Shown here: positions 42,472 through 53,292 of the stretch, piece by piece | Layout of the letters: each line of letters starts with the position of its first letter | Position numbering within the stretch: position 1 is the first letter of the stretch | From: Actinomadura meyerae | GTDB taxonomy: Bacteria > Actinomycetota > Actinomycetes > Streptosporangiales > Streptosporangiaceae | Length of the DNA: 64,000 nt | Assembly: GCF_900188445.1 (NCBI RefSeq) | Contig: NZ_FZOR01000013.1 | Coordinates: forward strand, 119,328-183,327 | Direction of reading: 5' to 3' | The notes under the pieces: generated by a model | Databases searched by the model: none | Told to the model about the DNA's origin: nothing | The model's input: only the letters and a program-made list of their open reading frames with translations | Position numbers and translations under genes: made by a program

Positions 42472-44970
42472 TCAGGAGCCGGCGCGCTCGACGACCTCGG
42501 CCCACTCCTCCAGGAGCGCCTGCGCGGCGTCCGCGTCGGGGCCCTCGGCCCACAGGTGGGTGACCGCCTCGGCCGGGTCGGGCAGGACGAGGACCCAGCG
42601 GCCGTCGTCCTCGACCACGCGGACGCCGTCGGTGGTGTCGATGGCGCGGTCGCCGGCGGCCTCCACGACGTGCCGCATCACGCTCCCCTTGGCGGCCCAC
42701 GGGGTCGGGACGGAGCGGCGCAGAAGGTGCGCGTCGGGGATGCGGCGGTCGATCTGGGAGAGCGTCAGCCGGGTGCGGGCGACCAGCCCGACGAGGCGGA
42801 CGAACGCCGCGATCCCGTCGACCGTGCCGCTGAACTCCGGCATCAGGAAGCCGCCCCGGCCGTCCCCCGCGAAGATCACGCTGGGCTGCGCGGCGGCCTT
42901 GGTGAGGACGTCCTGGGACGTGGACGTCCACTCGACCTGCACGCCGTGGAACCGGCAGACCTGCTCGGCGACCCGCGTCGTCGTCACCGGCAGGGCCACC
43001 TTGCCGCCGCGCCGCTCGGCCGCGACCAGGTCGAGCATCACCAGCAGGGCGCGTTCGTCGCCGACGAGCTCGCCGTTCTCGTCCACCAGCGAGATCCGCT
43101 CCCCCACCGGGTCGAACCGGACGCCGAACGCCGCCCGCGACGACGACACCAGCTCGCCGAGCCGCTCCAGGTCGCGCATCCGCTCGGCCAGCGTCTCGGT
43201 CGGGTTCGCCTCGTCCAGCCCGGCGTTGCGGGTGAGGACCTCCACCCCGACCTTGCCGAGCAGGTTCGGCAGGACGAGCGAGGCGACGCCGCCCGCGCAG
43301 TCCAAGACGATCTTCAGCCCGGCCTCGCGGACGCCGCGGATGTCGACCCGGCGCAGCAGGTCGCGGGTGTAGGTCTCCACGACGCGCGGCGGGTAGGTGA
43401 GCTCGGCGATCTCGCCGGGGAACGCGCGGCGGTACTCCTGGCGGCCGAAGACGCGCTCCAGCTTGCGCTGCGCCGCCTGGGACAGGTCGGCGCCGCCCGC
43501 GTCCAGGAACAGGATGTCGACGCCCTGCGGGTCGCCGAGGGTGGTGCGGATGTAGATGCCGCCGACGGCGTCCTCGCGGCCGGTCTCGAACCGGGCGACG
43601 GTCAGCGGCGTCGCCTCCAGGTCGTTGACGTTGATGGCGCTGGCGGTCAGCGCGCTGTTGACGGCGCGCTTGAGGGTGCGGGCGGCGCGGGAGACGTCGC
43701 GGCCGGTGACGACCGTGGTGCCCTTCTTGAGGGTGGTCGCGTAGGCGCTGGCGAGCCGCACCGCCAGCTCGGGCGTGATCTCCACGTTGACGAGCCCGGA
43801 CACGCCGCGCGGCCCGAACAGGTTGCGCTGCCCGCGCGACTCCCAGATCACGCTGGTGTTGACGACGGCGCCGGCCTCGATGGTCTTGAAGGGGTAGACC
43901 TTCACGCCGCTGGAGACGTACGCCTCGGCCTCGATGACGCACTCGTCCCCGATGACCGCGCCCTCCTCGACGCGGGCGCCGGCCATGATGTCGGTGTTCT
44001 TCCCGACGACGCAGCCGCGCAGGTTCGTCGACGGCGCGACGAACACGTTGTCGTGGACGACGGCCCGGTGCAGGAACGCGCCCTCCTTCACCACGACGTT
44101 GCTGCCGAGCACGGTGTACTCGCGCAGCTCGACCCCGGCCTCGACCTTGGCGTAGTCGCCGATGTACAGGGGTCCCTTCAGGACGGCCTCGGCGTCCACT
44201 TCGGCGCCTTCGGCGACCCACACGCCCGGCGACATCTCGAAGCCGTCCAGCTCGATGGCGACCTGGCCCGACAGCATGTCGGCCTGGGCCTTGAGGTAGC
44301 TCTCGTGGGTGCCGACGTCCTCCCAGTAGCAGTCGGCCACGTAGCCGAACAGGCGGGCGCCCTCGGCGAGGAGCTCGGGGAACACGTCCCCGGACCAGTC
44401 GACGGACTCCCCCTCGGCGACGCGTTCGAGGACCTCCGGCTCCATCACGTAGATGCCGGTGTTGACGGTGTCGGAGAACACCTGGCCCCAGGTGGGCTTC
44501 TCCAGGAACCGCTGCACGCGGCCCTCGTCGTCGACGATGATGATCCCGAACTCGAGGGGGTTGGGGACCCGCTTCAGGCCGATCGTGACCAGCGCGTCGT
44601 TCTCCTTGTGGAACCGCACCATGTCGGTGAGGTCGATGTCGGTGAGCGCGTCCCCGGAGATGACGAGGAACCGGTCGTCGCGCAGCGCCTCCTCGGCGTT
44701 CTTGACGCTGCCCGCGGTGCCGAGCGGGATCTCCTCGGTGGCGTAGCTCAGCGACATGCCGAGCTCCTCGCCGTCGCCGAAGTAGTTGCGGATCAGCGCG
44801 GCCAGGAACTGCACGGTGACGACGGTCTCGGTGAACCCGTGCCGCTTCAGCAGCCGCAGCACGTGCTCCATGATCGGCCGGTTGACGAGCGGCAGCAGCG
44901 GCTTGGGCTGGTTGGCGGTCATCGGACGCAGCCGCGTCCCCTCGCCACCCGCCATCACGACGGCCTTCAT
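42472..44970 (-). CDS. Mannose-1-phosphate guanylyltransferase fused to a degenerate phosphomannomutase domain
   Basis: The 832-residue protein has an N-terminal nucleotidyl-transferase domain (GGEGTRLRP at 8-16, with FLEKP near 150), a left-handed beta-helix (about 250-370) and a C-terminal phosphomannomutase domain. In this domain the catalytic phosphoserine loop (TASHNP in active enzymes) reads RTTLGDP (475-481) and the metal loop (DGDGDR) reads [16 protein letters not shown] from 619, so both are lost. The enzyme probably makes an NDP-sugar (GDP-mannose type), while the C-terminal domain is structural or regulatory. It overlaps pgsA by ATGA. Confidence 0.85.
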   Translation of the reverse strand: MKAVVMAGGEGTRLRPMTANQPKPLLPLVNRPIMEHVLRLLKRHGFTETVVTVQFLAALIRNYFGDGEELGMSLSYATEEIPLGTAGSVKNAEEALRDDRFLVISGDALTDIDLTDMVRFHKENDALVTIGLKRVPNPLEFGIIIVDDEGRVQRFLEKPTWGQVFSDTVNTGIYVMEPEVLERVAEGESVDWSGDVFPELLAEGARLFGYVADCYWEDVGTHESYLKAQADMLSGQVAIELDGFEMSPGVWVAEGAEVDAEAVLKGPLYIGDYAKVEAGVELREYTVLGSNVVVKEGAFLHRAVVHDNVFVAPSTNLRGCVVGKNTDIMAGARVEEGAVIGDECVIEAEAYVSSGVKVYPFKTIEAGAVVNTSVIWESRGQRNLFGPRGVSGLVNVEITPELAVRLASAYATTLKKGTTVVTGRDVSRAARTLKRAVNSALTASAINVNDLEATPLTVARFETGREDAVGGIYIRTTLGDPQGVDILFLDAGGADLSQAAQRKLERVFGRQEYRRAFPGEIAELTYPPRVVETYTRDLLRRVDIRGVREAGLKIVLDCAGGVASLVLPNLLGKVGVEVLTRNAGLDEANPTETLAERMRDLERLGELVSSSRAAFGVRFDPVGERISLVDENGELVGDERALLVMLDLVAAERRGGKVALPVTTTRVAEQVCRFHGVQVEWTSTSQDVLTKAAAQPSVIFAGDGRGGFLMPEFSGTVDGIAAFVRLVGLVARTRLTLSQIDRRIPDAHLLRRSVPTPWAAKGSVMRHVVEAAGDRAIDTTDGVRVVEDDGRWVLVLPDPAEAVTHLWAEGPDADAAQALLEEWAEVVERAGS

Positions 44971-45659
44971 CGGGGGGTCTCAGCTCCCTTCTGGTCGCCG
45001 GCCGCCGGTTCCGCCCCCGGACCGGCCCCGCCCGGCGCGGGGCCCGGCCCCGGTTCCGCCCCGGGGCCCGGGGGCGCGGCGCGGCCGGCCAGCACCAGTT
45101 GCCGCGTCTGCGCCCAGTACAGGACGGCGCTCCACCAGTACAGGCCCGTCCCCCAGATGGCGAAGGACCACCCGGCGACCTTCGCGGCCGTCGCCGCGCC
45201 GCCGTCGTGGTCGCCCAGCAGCAGCAGCGGGAACGCGTACAGCAGGCACATGGTGCCCGCCTTGCCGATGAAGTGGACGGGCAGCGTGCCGCCGTACCCG
45301 AGCCGCCTGATGATCGGCGCGATCGGCACGATCGCGAGTTCCCGGGCGACCAGCACGGCCACCAGCCACAGCGGGATGATGTCGCGGATGGTCAGCCCGA
45401 CGAGCGTGGCGAGGATGTAGAGCCGGTCCGCGGCCGGGTCGAGCACCGTCCCGAGCCTGCTCGTCTGGTCCAGCGCGCGCGCCAGCTTGCCGTCCAGCCA
45501 GTCCGACAGGCCGGCGAGCACCAGCACGCCGAGCGCCCACCAGTCCGCCTCGACGAGGACGAGCCACAGGAACAGCGGGACGCCCACCAGCCGTGCCATG
45601 CTCAGGATGTTGGGCACCGTGAAGATCCGGTCCCGCGGAGCCTCTCGCAGTGTGCTCAC
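44967..45659 (-). CDS. pgsA: CDP-alcohol phosphatidyltransferase
   Basis: The 230-residue membrane protein has the CDP-OH transferase motif [24 protein letters not shown] (D-G-x2-A-R-x8-G-x3-D-x3-D, about residues 52-75) and about six helices. It makes phosphatidylglycerol-phosphate or a related lipid. The GTG at 45659 is 11 bases after GGGGAGG. The last 50 residues are a Gly/Pro/Ala-rich tail, much longer than usual. In mycobacteria the corresponding gene (Rv1822) is next to the DUF881 genes. Confidence 0.88.
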   Translation of the reverse strand: MSTLREAPRDRIFTVPNILSMARLVGVPLFLWLVLVEADWWALGVLVLAGLSDWLDGKLARALDQTSRLGTVLDPAADRLYILATLVGLTIRDIIPLWLVAVLVARELAIVPIAPIIRRLGYGGTLPVHFIGKAGTMCLLYAFPLLLLGDHDGGAATAAKVAGWSFAIWGTGLYWWSAVLYWAQTRQLVLAGRAAPPGPGAEPGPGPAPGGAGPGAEPAAGDQKGAETPR

Positions 45660-45870
45660 CGACGCGTTCGCCTCCCCTGGTCCCCTTGATCCTGACCCTA
45701 CCGGTAAGGGGTTGAAAGCCCCCGATGGCGTCCGGCCCCAAGCCCGAGGGTGCACCCGCGCGGCGCCGTTCCGGCGCCGCCCGCCCGCGTTGGGAGGTTC
45801 CCGGCGGACGGGTCGAGCGGGGCGAAGCCGCCGCGGCGCCCGCCCGGCCGGGCGCCGGCCGCCGCGCCGG

Positions 45871-47034
45871 TCACCGCGGGCTGACCACGTCCGCCAGCGG
45901 GAGGACCGCCGTGACGACGAACCCGCCGCCCGCTCCCGGACCCGCGTCCAGCGTGCCGCCGACGCTGCGCGCCCGCTCGATCATGCCGAGGATCCCGAAC
46001 CCCTCCGGCGCGTCCCCCGACGGCCCGCGCCCGTCGTCGGCGATCCGGACGACGAGGCGGCCCGCGTCCCGCTCCAGGGTCACGGTCGCGCGCTCGGCGG
46101 CGGCGTGCTTGACAATGTTGGTCAGGGCCTCCTGGACGATCCGGTACGCGGCGACGCCGATCTCCGGCGGCAGCGGGTCCGCGAGGCCGCCGTCCGCCAG
46201 CTCCACCTCGATCCCGCCGGCGCGCGCGGCGCGCACGAGGTCGGCGATGCCGTCCGGCCCCGGCAACGTCCCGGAGGGGCCGGTCTCGGTGCCGCGCAGG
46301 ACCTGCAGGGTGCCGCGCAGCTCGGTGCGGGCGTCCCGGCAGGTCTCGGCGATGGCGCCGAGCGCCTCGGCCAGCTCCGCCCGGTCGAGCGGCCGGTCGC
46401 CGCGCACCAGGTGGGCCGCCGCGCCCGCCTGCACGCCGATCAGCGTGATGCTGTGCGCGAGGAGGTCGTGCAGGTCCCGGGCGATCCGCAGCCGCTCCTC
46501 GGCGACCCGGCGCCGCGCCTCCTCCTCGCGGGTGCGCTCGGCCCGCTCGGCGCGCTCGGTGATGGTCGCGAGCCGCGCCCGGTGCACCCGCCACACCTGG
46601 ACGGCGATCACCACCGACACCACGGCCTCGATGACCGCCACCTGCTCGCGGACCGAGCTGCCGCCCGCCCGCATCGCCATCCCGATCACGCACACGGCCA
46701 GCAGGAACGCGACGGCGCCGAGCACGACCCGCACCCGCCGACCGAGCAGCGCGTAGGCGAACAGCGCGATCACCTCGGCGGGCACCAGCGCGTGGTGCTG
46801 GTACTGCGCCAGGTGGTAGGACAGCACGAGGACCACCAGGGCCGCGAGCCCCGGCGCCGGCCACCGCCTGATCACCGCGAGCGGCGCGTGCGCCGCGACG
46901 AGCAGCAGCGCGCCGGCGGCGTCGAGCCCCCGGACGCCGGGCCACACCACCGCGGCGGCCGCCGCGACCCCCGCCAGCACCATCGCGGACACGGCGTCCG
47001 CGGCCGTCGCATTGACCCGGGGCAGCGTCACCAC
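45871..47034 (-). CDS. Sensor histidine kinase (NarL/DesK-like, HisKA_3)
   Basis: The 387-residue protein has several membrane segments in residues of about 10-150 and a HisKA_3 domain with RDLHDLLAHS, phospho-acceptor His189. A HATPase domain follows (VAAYRIVQEALTNIVKHAAA and DDGRGPSGDAPEGFGILGM). The GTG at 47034 or 47031 is the start. No NarL-type response regulator gene adjoins, so this is an orphan kinase in this window. The signal it senses is unknown. Confidence 0.85.
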   Translation of the reverse strand: MVTLPRVNATAADAVSAMVLAGVAAAAAVVWPGVRGLDAAGALLLVAAHAPLAVIRRWPAPGLAALVVLVLSYHLAQYQHHALVPAEVIALFAYALLGRRVRVVLGAVAFLLAVCVIGMAMRAGGSSVREQVAVIEAVVSVVIAVQVWRVHRARLATITERAERAERTREEEARRRVAEERLRIARDLHDLLAHSITLIGVQAGAAAHLVRGDRPLDRAELAEALGAIAETCRDARTELRGTLQVLRGTETGPSGTLPGPDGIADLVRAARAGGIEVELADGGLADPLPPEIGVAAYRIVQEALTNIVKHAAAERATVTLERDAGRLVVRIADDGRGPSGDAPEGFGILGMIERARSVGGTLDAGPGAGGGFVVTAVLPLADVVSPR

Positions 47035-47117
47035 CCGTCCATCTTCCCCGACCTCCGCGATCGCCGCACACCGCCCCCGCCGCCGCGCGCGGGCGCGTTC
47101 TACCCCGGCGGCGGCGG

Positions 47118-47148
47118 TTGCGGCAACCGGGGAGGTCCGGGTTAGCGT
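47118..47148 (+). promoter_or_regulatory. Promoter of the thiC transcript
   Basis: TTGCGG (47118-47123) and TAGCGT (47143-47148) are 19 bases apart. The start site near 47155 would lie just before the TPP riboswitch. Confidence 0.5.
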
Positions 47149-47163
47149 CGGGGGCGACAGATC

Positions 47164-48987
<1,824 letters not shown>

Positions 48988-49003
48988 GGTAGGCGCAGGT
49001 CGG

Positions 49004-49041
49004 CGCGGGCCCGTCGCGGAGCCTTCCGCGGCGGGCCCGCG
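49004..49041 (+). terminator. Long GC hairpin after thiC
   Basis: CGCGGGCCCGTCGCGGA pairs with TCCGCGGCGGGCCCGCG around GCCT, 17 bp with one G-U pair. No T-run follows. It is the likely end of the thiC transcript. Confidence 0.65.
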
Positions 49042-49159
49042 CGGCCCGGCGGGGCCCGGGGTGCGCGGCGCGGCTAGTATCGAGGGACCGTTCCAAAGCC
49101 GCGGATCCCCCCGATATCGCCGCAGGCCCGTCCCCGCCGGGAAAGGACCGAAGACCGAC

Positions 49160-49789
49160 GTGACCAGCGACGACACGCCGAAGGCCCCAGCGCGCGCCGT
49201 GCGCGCCGACGTGCGCCGCAACCGGGCGCGGCTGCTCTCCGCGGCCCGCGAGATCTTCCAGCGCGACGGGGCCGGCGCGTCCCTGGAGGCCGTCGCCCGG
49301 CGGGCGGGGGTCGGCATCGGAACGCTGTACCGCCACTTCCCCACCCGCCGGCACCTGCTGGAGGCGCTGCTCGCCGACGGCTACGCGGAGCTGGCCGCGC
49401 GGGGCCGCGAGCTCCTGGTCTCCCCCGAGCCCGGCGAGGCGCTGCTGACCTGGCTGCGCGCGTTCGCCGAGCAGGTGTCCACGTACCGGGGGCTGGCCGC
49501 GTCGGCCGTCGCGTCTCTGCGGGACGAGGAGGCGCCGCGCGACCGGGAGGCGCGGCCGGACGCCGAGGCTCCCCGGCCGGAGCCGGCGCCCTCCCGGCGC
49601 GCGATGTACGAGGCGGGCGAGGCGCTGTTCGCCCGCGCGCAGCGGGCCGGGGACGCGCCGGCGGAGGCGTCGTTCAGCGACGTCCTGTGGCTCACCGGCG
49701 CGATCGCCGCGGTCACCGAGCGGGAGCCGGAGGCCGCCGGGCGGCTGCTGTCGCTCGCCGCCGCGGGCATGGTGCCCGGCCGGCCGTAG
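49160..49789 (+). CDS. TetR-family transcriptional regulator
   Basis: The 209-residue protein has the TetR helix-turn-helix at about 18-64 (RNRARLLSAAREIFQRDGAGASLEAVARRAGVGIGTLYRHFPTR, in parts) and a SBP/TetR_C-like helical C-terminal part. The GTG at 49160 lacks a strong ribosome-binding site. TAGTAT at 49075-49080 is the likely -10, with a 73-base leader. No obvious target gene adjoins it; the ligand is unknown. Confidence 0.85.
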   Translation: MTSDDTPKAPARAVRADVRRNRARLLSAAREIFQRDGAGASLEAVARRAGVGIGTLYRHFPTRRHLLEALLADGYAELAARGRELLVSPEPGEALLTWLRAFAEQVSTYRGLAASAVASLRDEEAPRDREARPDAEAPRPEPAPSRRAMYEAGEALFARAQRAGDAPAEASFSDVLWLTGAIAAVTEREPEAAGRLLSLAAAGMVPGRP

Positions 49790-49801
49790 CCGGTCCCGCC
49801 G

Positions 49802-50641
49802 TCAGCTCGTCTCCGGGTCGGGCAGGATCCGGCGCGGCCCCCGCGGGGCGGCGGCGGGCCGCTTGCGCCACTCGCGCGGGTAGCCGACCGACACCTCGAT
49901 GTGCGGGACGTCGCCGGTCCAGATCGTCCGCGGGATGTGCAGATGCCCGTACACGACGGACACCGCGCCGAACCTCGCGTGCCAGTCGGCGGTGCGCTCG
50001 GTGCCGCACCACTGCGCGAACTCCGGGTACCACAGGACGCGGGTGGGCTCGCGGACCAGCGGCCAGTGGTTGACCAGCACGGTCCGCGTCCCGGGGCCCA
50101 GGGCCGCGAGGCGCTGCTCGGTGTAGGCGATCCGGGCGTCGCACCAGGCGTCCCGCGTCGGGTGCGGGTCGGGGTGCAGGTAGACCTCGTCGGTGCACAC
50201 GACGCCCGACTCGTGGGCGATCTCCAGCGCCTCCTCCTTGGTGGACGCCCCGTCCGGCCGGAACGTGTAGTCGTAGAGGAGGAACAGCGGCGCGATCGTC
50301 ACGGGCCCGCCCTCCCCGTCCCAGACGGGGTACGGGTCCTCGGGGGTGAGCACGCCGAGGCCGCGGCACATGTCGACGATGCGCCGGTAGCGGGCCTCCC
50401 CGCGCAGCCGCACCGGGTCGTCTTTGATCGTCCACAGCTCGTGGTTGCCGGGGACCCAGAGGACGGTGGCGTACCGGTCGGCCAGCGTGCGCAACGTCCA
50501 CTCGATGTCGGCGAACCTCTCGGCGACATCGCCGGCGACGATCAGCCAGTCGTCCGCGGACCCGGGCCGCAGCCCCTCCACGAACGCGCGGTTCTCGGGG
50601 AATCCCACATGCAGGTCGCTGATCGCGTAGACACCGCCCAT
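49802..50641 (-). CDS. Metallophosphoesterase (PptH-like)
   Basis: The 279-residue protein has the binuclear phosphoesterase motifs: Asp9-x-His11 (ISDLHVG), Gly37-Asp38 (AGDV), Asn66-His67 (PGNHE), then VNHWPL and YGHLHIPRT. The sequence resembles the actinobacterial family that contains PptH of mycobacteria (phosphopantetheine hydrolase), but no phosphopantetheinyl transferase gene is adjacent, so this is a tentative guess. TACGAT 6 bases before the ATG points to a leaderless message. It is convergent with the TetR gene by 12 bp. Confidence 0.8.
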   Translation of the reverse strand: MGGVYAISDLHVGFPENRAFVEGLRPGSADDWLIVAGDVAERFADIEWTLRTLADRYATVLWVPGNHELWTIKDDPVRLRGEARYRRIVDMCRGLGVLTPEDPYPVWDGEGGPVTIAPLFLLYDYTFRPDGASTKEEALEIAHESGVVCTDEVYLHPDPHPTRDAWCDARIAYTEQRLAALGPGTRTVLVNHWPLVREPTRVLWYPEFAQWCGTERTADWHARFGAVSVVYGHLHIPRTIWTGDVPHIEVSVGYPREWRKRPAAAPRGPRRILPDPETS

Positions 50642-50829
50642 CCAGAGATCGTAAGCCCCGCGGCGGCCGCGCACCGGGCCCGCTCGCGCGACGGGCCCCC
50701 GGCGCGCCGGCGCCGTCGGAGACCTCGTGGACGTCCTTCCACCGGAAGCAGCTCGGCGGCGGCGCCCTCACCTGGGCCGGCTGGTGCGCGCGGAACGGCC
50801 GGTAGAGCCCGGCGGGCGGAGACGGCGAA

Positions 50830-50865
50830 GCGGCCCGCGTCCCCTTCCGGAGGGGAGCGGGCCGC
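50830..50865 (-). terminator. Terminator hairpin downstream of the DUF1772 gene
   Basis: GCGGCCCGC and GCGGGCCGC enclose an inner CCCCTTCCGGAGGGG stem. It begins 9 bases beyond the stop on the minus strand. The remaining 190 bp up to the metallophosphoesterase start carries no gene I can support. Confidence 0.6.
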
Positions 50866-50874
50866 CCGCGTCGT

Positions 50875-51378
50875 TCAGTTGTCCTTGCCCCACAGGTAGA
50901 CGCCCAGGCCCATGGCGAGCACGCTCGCCCAGCCGAACACGGCGCGGACGGTGTTCCAAGCGGTCCAGCGGCCGGAGTAGTCCGACCAGAGCTTCGCCGC
51001 CTCGGCCGCGTCCTTCGGGATCGCCGCGGCGTCCAGGTCGTTGTTCATCGGGATGTTCACGGCGAAGCTCGGGAGGAGCGCGCCGGCGAAGTAGGCGCCC
51101 GCCGCGACGAAGAACAGGATCGCCGCCGCCTTCTGGTCCATCGTGAGCAGCAGGACGCCCGCCGCGGCCGCCAGCACCGGGACCAGCAGGAACATCGCCA
51201 CGAACAGCGGGTTCTGGATCTTCTGGTTGATGGACTGCATGGCGTCGATCGCCGATCCGGGCTTCGCCGCGTTCAGGCCCGGCATCACGCCGGTCGAGAA
51301 GCCGAAGAACGTCCCGGCCATGCCGGCCGCCGCGATGATGGAGAGCGTCACCGAGACGCCCGCCAGTGCTGATCTCAT
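50875..51378 (-). CDS. DUF1772 (anthrone-oxygenase-like) membrane protein
   Basis: The 167-residue protein has four membrane helices (near 5-27, 55-79, 85-105 and 146-164) and the DUF1772 pattern, with NQKIQNPLF and a helix pair containing FFVAAGAYFAGALLPSF. This family includes fungal anthrone oxygenase-like proteins; the bacterial role is unknown. It lies 18 bp downstream of the NmrA-like gene and is cotranscribed with it. An AraC regulator is divergent. Confidence 0.82.
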   Translation of the reverse strand: MRSALAGVSVTLSIIAAAGMAGTFFGFSTGVMPGLNAAKPGSAIDAMQSINQKIQNPLFVAMFLLVPVLAAAAGVLLLTMDQKAAAILFFVAAGAYFAGALLPSFAVNIPMNNDLDAAAIPKDAAEAAKLWSDYSGRWTAWNTVRAVFGWASVLAMGLGVYLWGKDN

Positions 51379-51396
51379 GGTCGTTCCGCCTTCCGG

Positions 51397-52239
51397 TCAG
51401 AGGTTCCAGACGCCGCTGTCCGCGGTCTCCCGCGCGTAGTCGGCGAAGTCGCGGGGGGCGCGGCCGAGCGCCCGGCGGACGCCGTCCGCGGGGCGGGCGT
51501 TGCGGCCGTCCAGCACGGTCGTGAACAGGTAGGCCAGCAGGCCGATGACCTCGCCGGGCAGGCCGTGCTCCTTGAGCGCCGCGGTGTAGTCGTCCGGGCT
51601 CACCCGGACGTAGGCGATGTCCCGCCCGGTCGCGCGGCCGATCTCCGCGACGGCCTCGGCGAAGGTCAGCGCGCGGGGGCCGGTCACCTCGTAGACCTCG
51701 CCCGCGTGCCCGTCCCCGGTGAGCGCCGCGACGGCGACGTCCGCGATGTCGCCGGCGTCCACGAACGGCTCGGGCACGTCGCCCGCCGGGAGGACGACCT
51801 CGCCGGCGCGGACGGGGTCGAGGAGGTAGTCCTCGCTGAAGTTCTGCGCGAACCAGCTCGCCCGCACGACCGTCCACTCCAGGCCCGACGCCCGGACGGC
51901 CTCCTCGCACTCGGCCGCCTCCGGCTCGCCGCGGCCGGACAGCAGGACGCCGTGCCGCACCCCGGCCCGCACCGCCTCCGCCGTGAACGCGGCGATCGCC
52001 TCCGGCGCGCCGGGGGCGGCCAGGTCCGGGTAGTAGGACAGGTACACCTTCGCGACGCCCCGCAGCACGGGCGCCCAGGTCGCCCGGTCCGCCCAGTCGA
52101 AGGCGGGCGAGGCCGCCCGCGAGCCCATCCGGACCGGGACGTCCAGGGCCTCCAGCCGCTCCACCACGCGCCGGCCGGTCTTGCCGGTGCCGCCGAGGAC
52201 GAGAGTCAGGTCGCTGCCGTCGTGTTCCGTGTTCGTCAT
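51397..52239 (-). CDS. NAD(P)H-binding NmrA-like protein
   Basis: The 280-residue protein has the Rossmann motif VLGGTGKTGRR near the N-terminus and a further YLSYYPDLAA and FVDAGDIADVAVAALTGDGHAGEVYEVTG pattern, like the NmrA/ergot-alkaloid-agroclavine reductase family. It is likely a redox-sensor or an atypical SDR. It forms an operon with the DUF1772 gene and is divergent from an AraC regulator. The leader has TTGACT near the start and GAGGG as the ribosome-binding site. Confidence 0.85.
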   Translation of the reverse strand: MTNTEHDGSDLTLVLGGTGKTGRRVVERLEALDVPVRMGSRAASPAFDWADRATWAPVLRGVAKVYLSYYPDLAAPGAPEAIAAFTAEAVRAGVRHGVLLSGRGEPEAAECEEAVRASGLEWTVVRASWFAQNFSEDYLLDPVRAGEVVLPAGDVPEPFVDAGDIADVAVAALTGDGHAGEVYEVTGPRALTFAEAVAEIGRATGRDIAYVRVSPDDYTAALKEHGLPGEVIGLLAYLFTTVLDGRNARPADGVRRALGRAPRDFADYARETADSGVWNL

Positions 52240-52321
52240 GCCCTCAAGTCAACCGGCGGGCGTCTTCGGCGACCATGGTTGAGAAGCTCGCCCGCATACG
52301 CGAGCGTCTAGGCTGGCCGCC

Positions 52322-53263
52322 ATGGACGCCCTCACCGATCTCCTCGACGGCCCGCGCGCCCGGGGAGCGTTCATGCTGCGGGCGAGCCTCTCCCCGCCCT
52401 GGTCCCTCCGGATCCAGGACGAGGCGCCGCTGACGCTGCTGTCCATGGTCCGGGACGACGCGTGGCTGATCCCCGACACGGGCGAGCCGCAGCGCGTCGG
52501 CCCCGGCGACATGGCCGTCTTCCGCGGGCCCGACCACTACACGGTCGGCGACGACCCGGCCACCGAGCCGCAGGTCGTCATCCATCCCGGGCAGCGCTGC
52601 ACCACCCCGGACGGGACGAGCCTGTCGGACGCGATGGACCTCGGCGTCCGCGCCTGGGGCAACGACCCCGACGGGACGTCGGTCATGCTGATCGGCACCT
52701 ACCAGATGCGCGGCGCCGTCGCCGGGCGGCTGCTGTCCGCGCTGCCGCCGATCGCGGTGGTGCGCGGCGACACCTGGAAGTCGCCGCTCACCGGCGTGCT
52801 CGGCGAGGAGATCGGCCGGGACGAGCCCGGACAGGAGATCGTCCTCGACCGGCTCCTCGACGTGCTGCTGATCGCGACGCTGCGCGCCTGGTTCTCCCGG
52901 CCGGGCGCGGCGGCCCCCGGCTGGTACCGCGCCCACGGCGACCCCGTCGCCGGCCCCGCGCTGCGGCTGCTGCACGACGACCTGTCGCACCCGTGGACGG
53001 TCGCCGACCTCGCCGCCCGGGTCGGCGTCTCCCGGGCCGCGCTCGCCCAGCGGTTCGCGAAGCTGATCGGCGAGCCGCCGATGGCGTATCTCACCGGGAT
53101 CCGGCTCGCGCAGGCCGCCGACCTGCTGCGGGAGACCGACGCGACGCTGGACGCCATCGCGCGCCGGGTCGGGTACGGCACCGCGTTCGCGCTGAGCACC
53201 GCGTTCAAGCGCGAGCACGGCGTCAGCCCGCAGGAGTACCGCGCCGGCGCCTCCCCCGCCTGA
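52322..53263 (+). CDS. AraC-family transcriptional regulator
   Basis: The 313-residue protein has an N-terminal cupin-type sensor domain (about 10-190: WLIPDTGEPQRVGPGDMAVFRGPDHYTVG) and a C-terminal AraC double helix-turn-helix (about 210-308: HPWTVADLAARVGVSRAALAQRFAKLIG; YGTAFALSTAFKREHGVSPQEYR). TAGGCT at 52309-52314 lies 7 bases before the ATG, so it is leaderless. It probably controls the NmrA-DUF1772 operon on the other strand. Confidence 0.9.
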   Translation: MDALTDLLDGPRARGAFMLRASLSPPWSLRIQDEAPLTLLSMVRDDAWLIPDTGEPQRVGPGDMAVFRGPDHYTVGDDPATEPQVVIHPGQRCTTPDGTSLSDAMDLGVRAWGNDPDGTSVMLIGTYQMRGAVAGRLLSALPPIAVVRGDTWKSPLTGVLGEEIGRDEPGQEIVLDRLLDVLLIATLRAWFSRPGAAAPGWYRAHGDPVAGPALRLLHDDLSHPWTVADLAARVGVSRAALAQRFAKLIGEPPMAYLTGIRLAQAADLLRETDATLDAIARRVGYGTAFALSTAFKREHGVSPQEYRAGASPA

Positions 53264-53292
53264 CCCCGCCCGGTCCCCGGCCCGGCGGGCCG

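Noticed and set aside
50642..50874. A possible gene remnant between the metallophosphoesterase and DUF1772 genes
   Set aside because: Open frames here give only low-complexity Arg/Pro/Gly sequence and there is a terminator hairpin; no domain could be seen.
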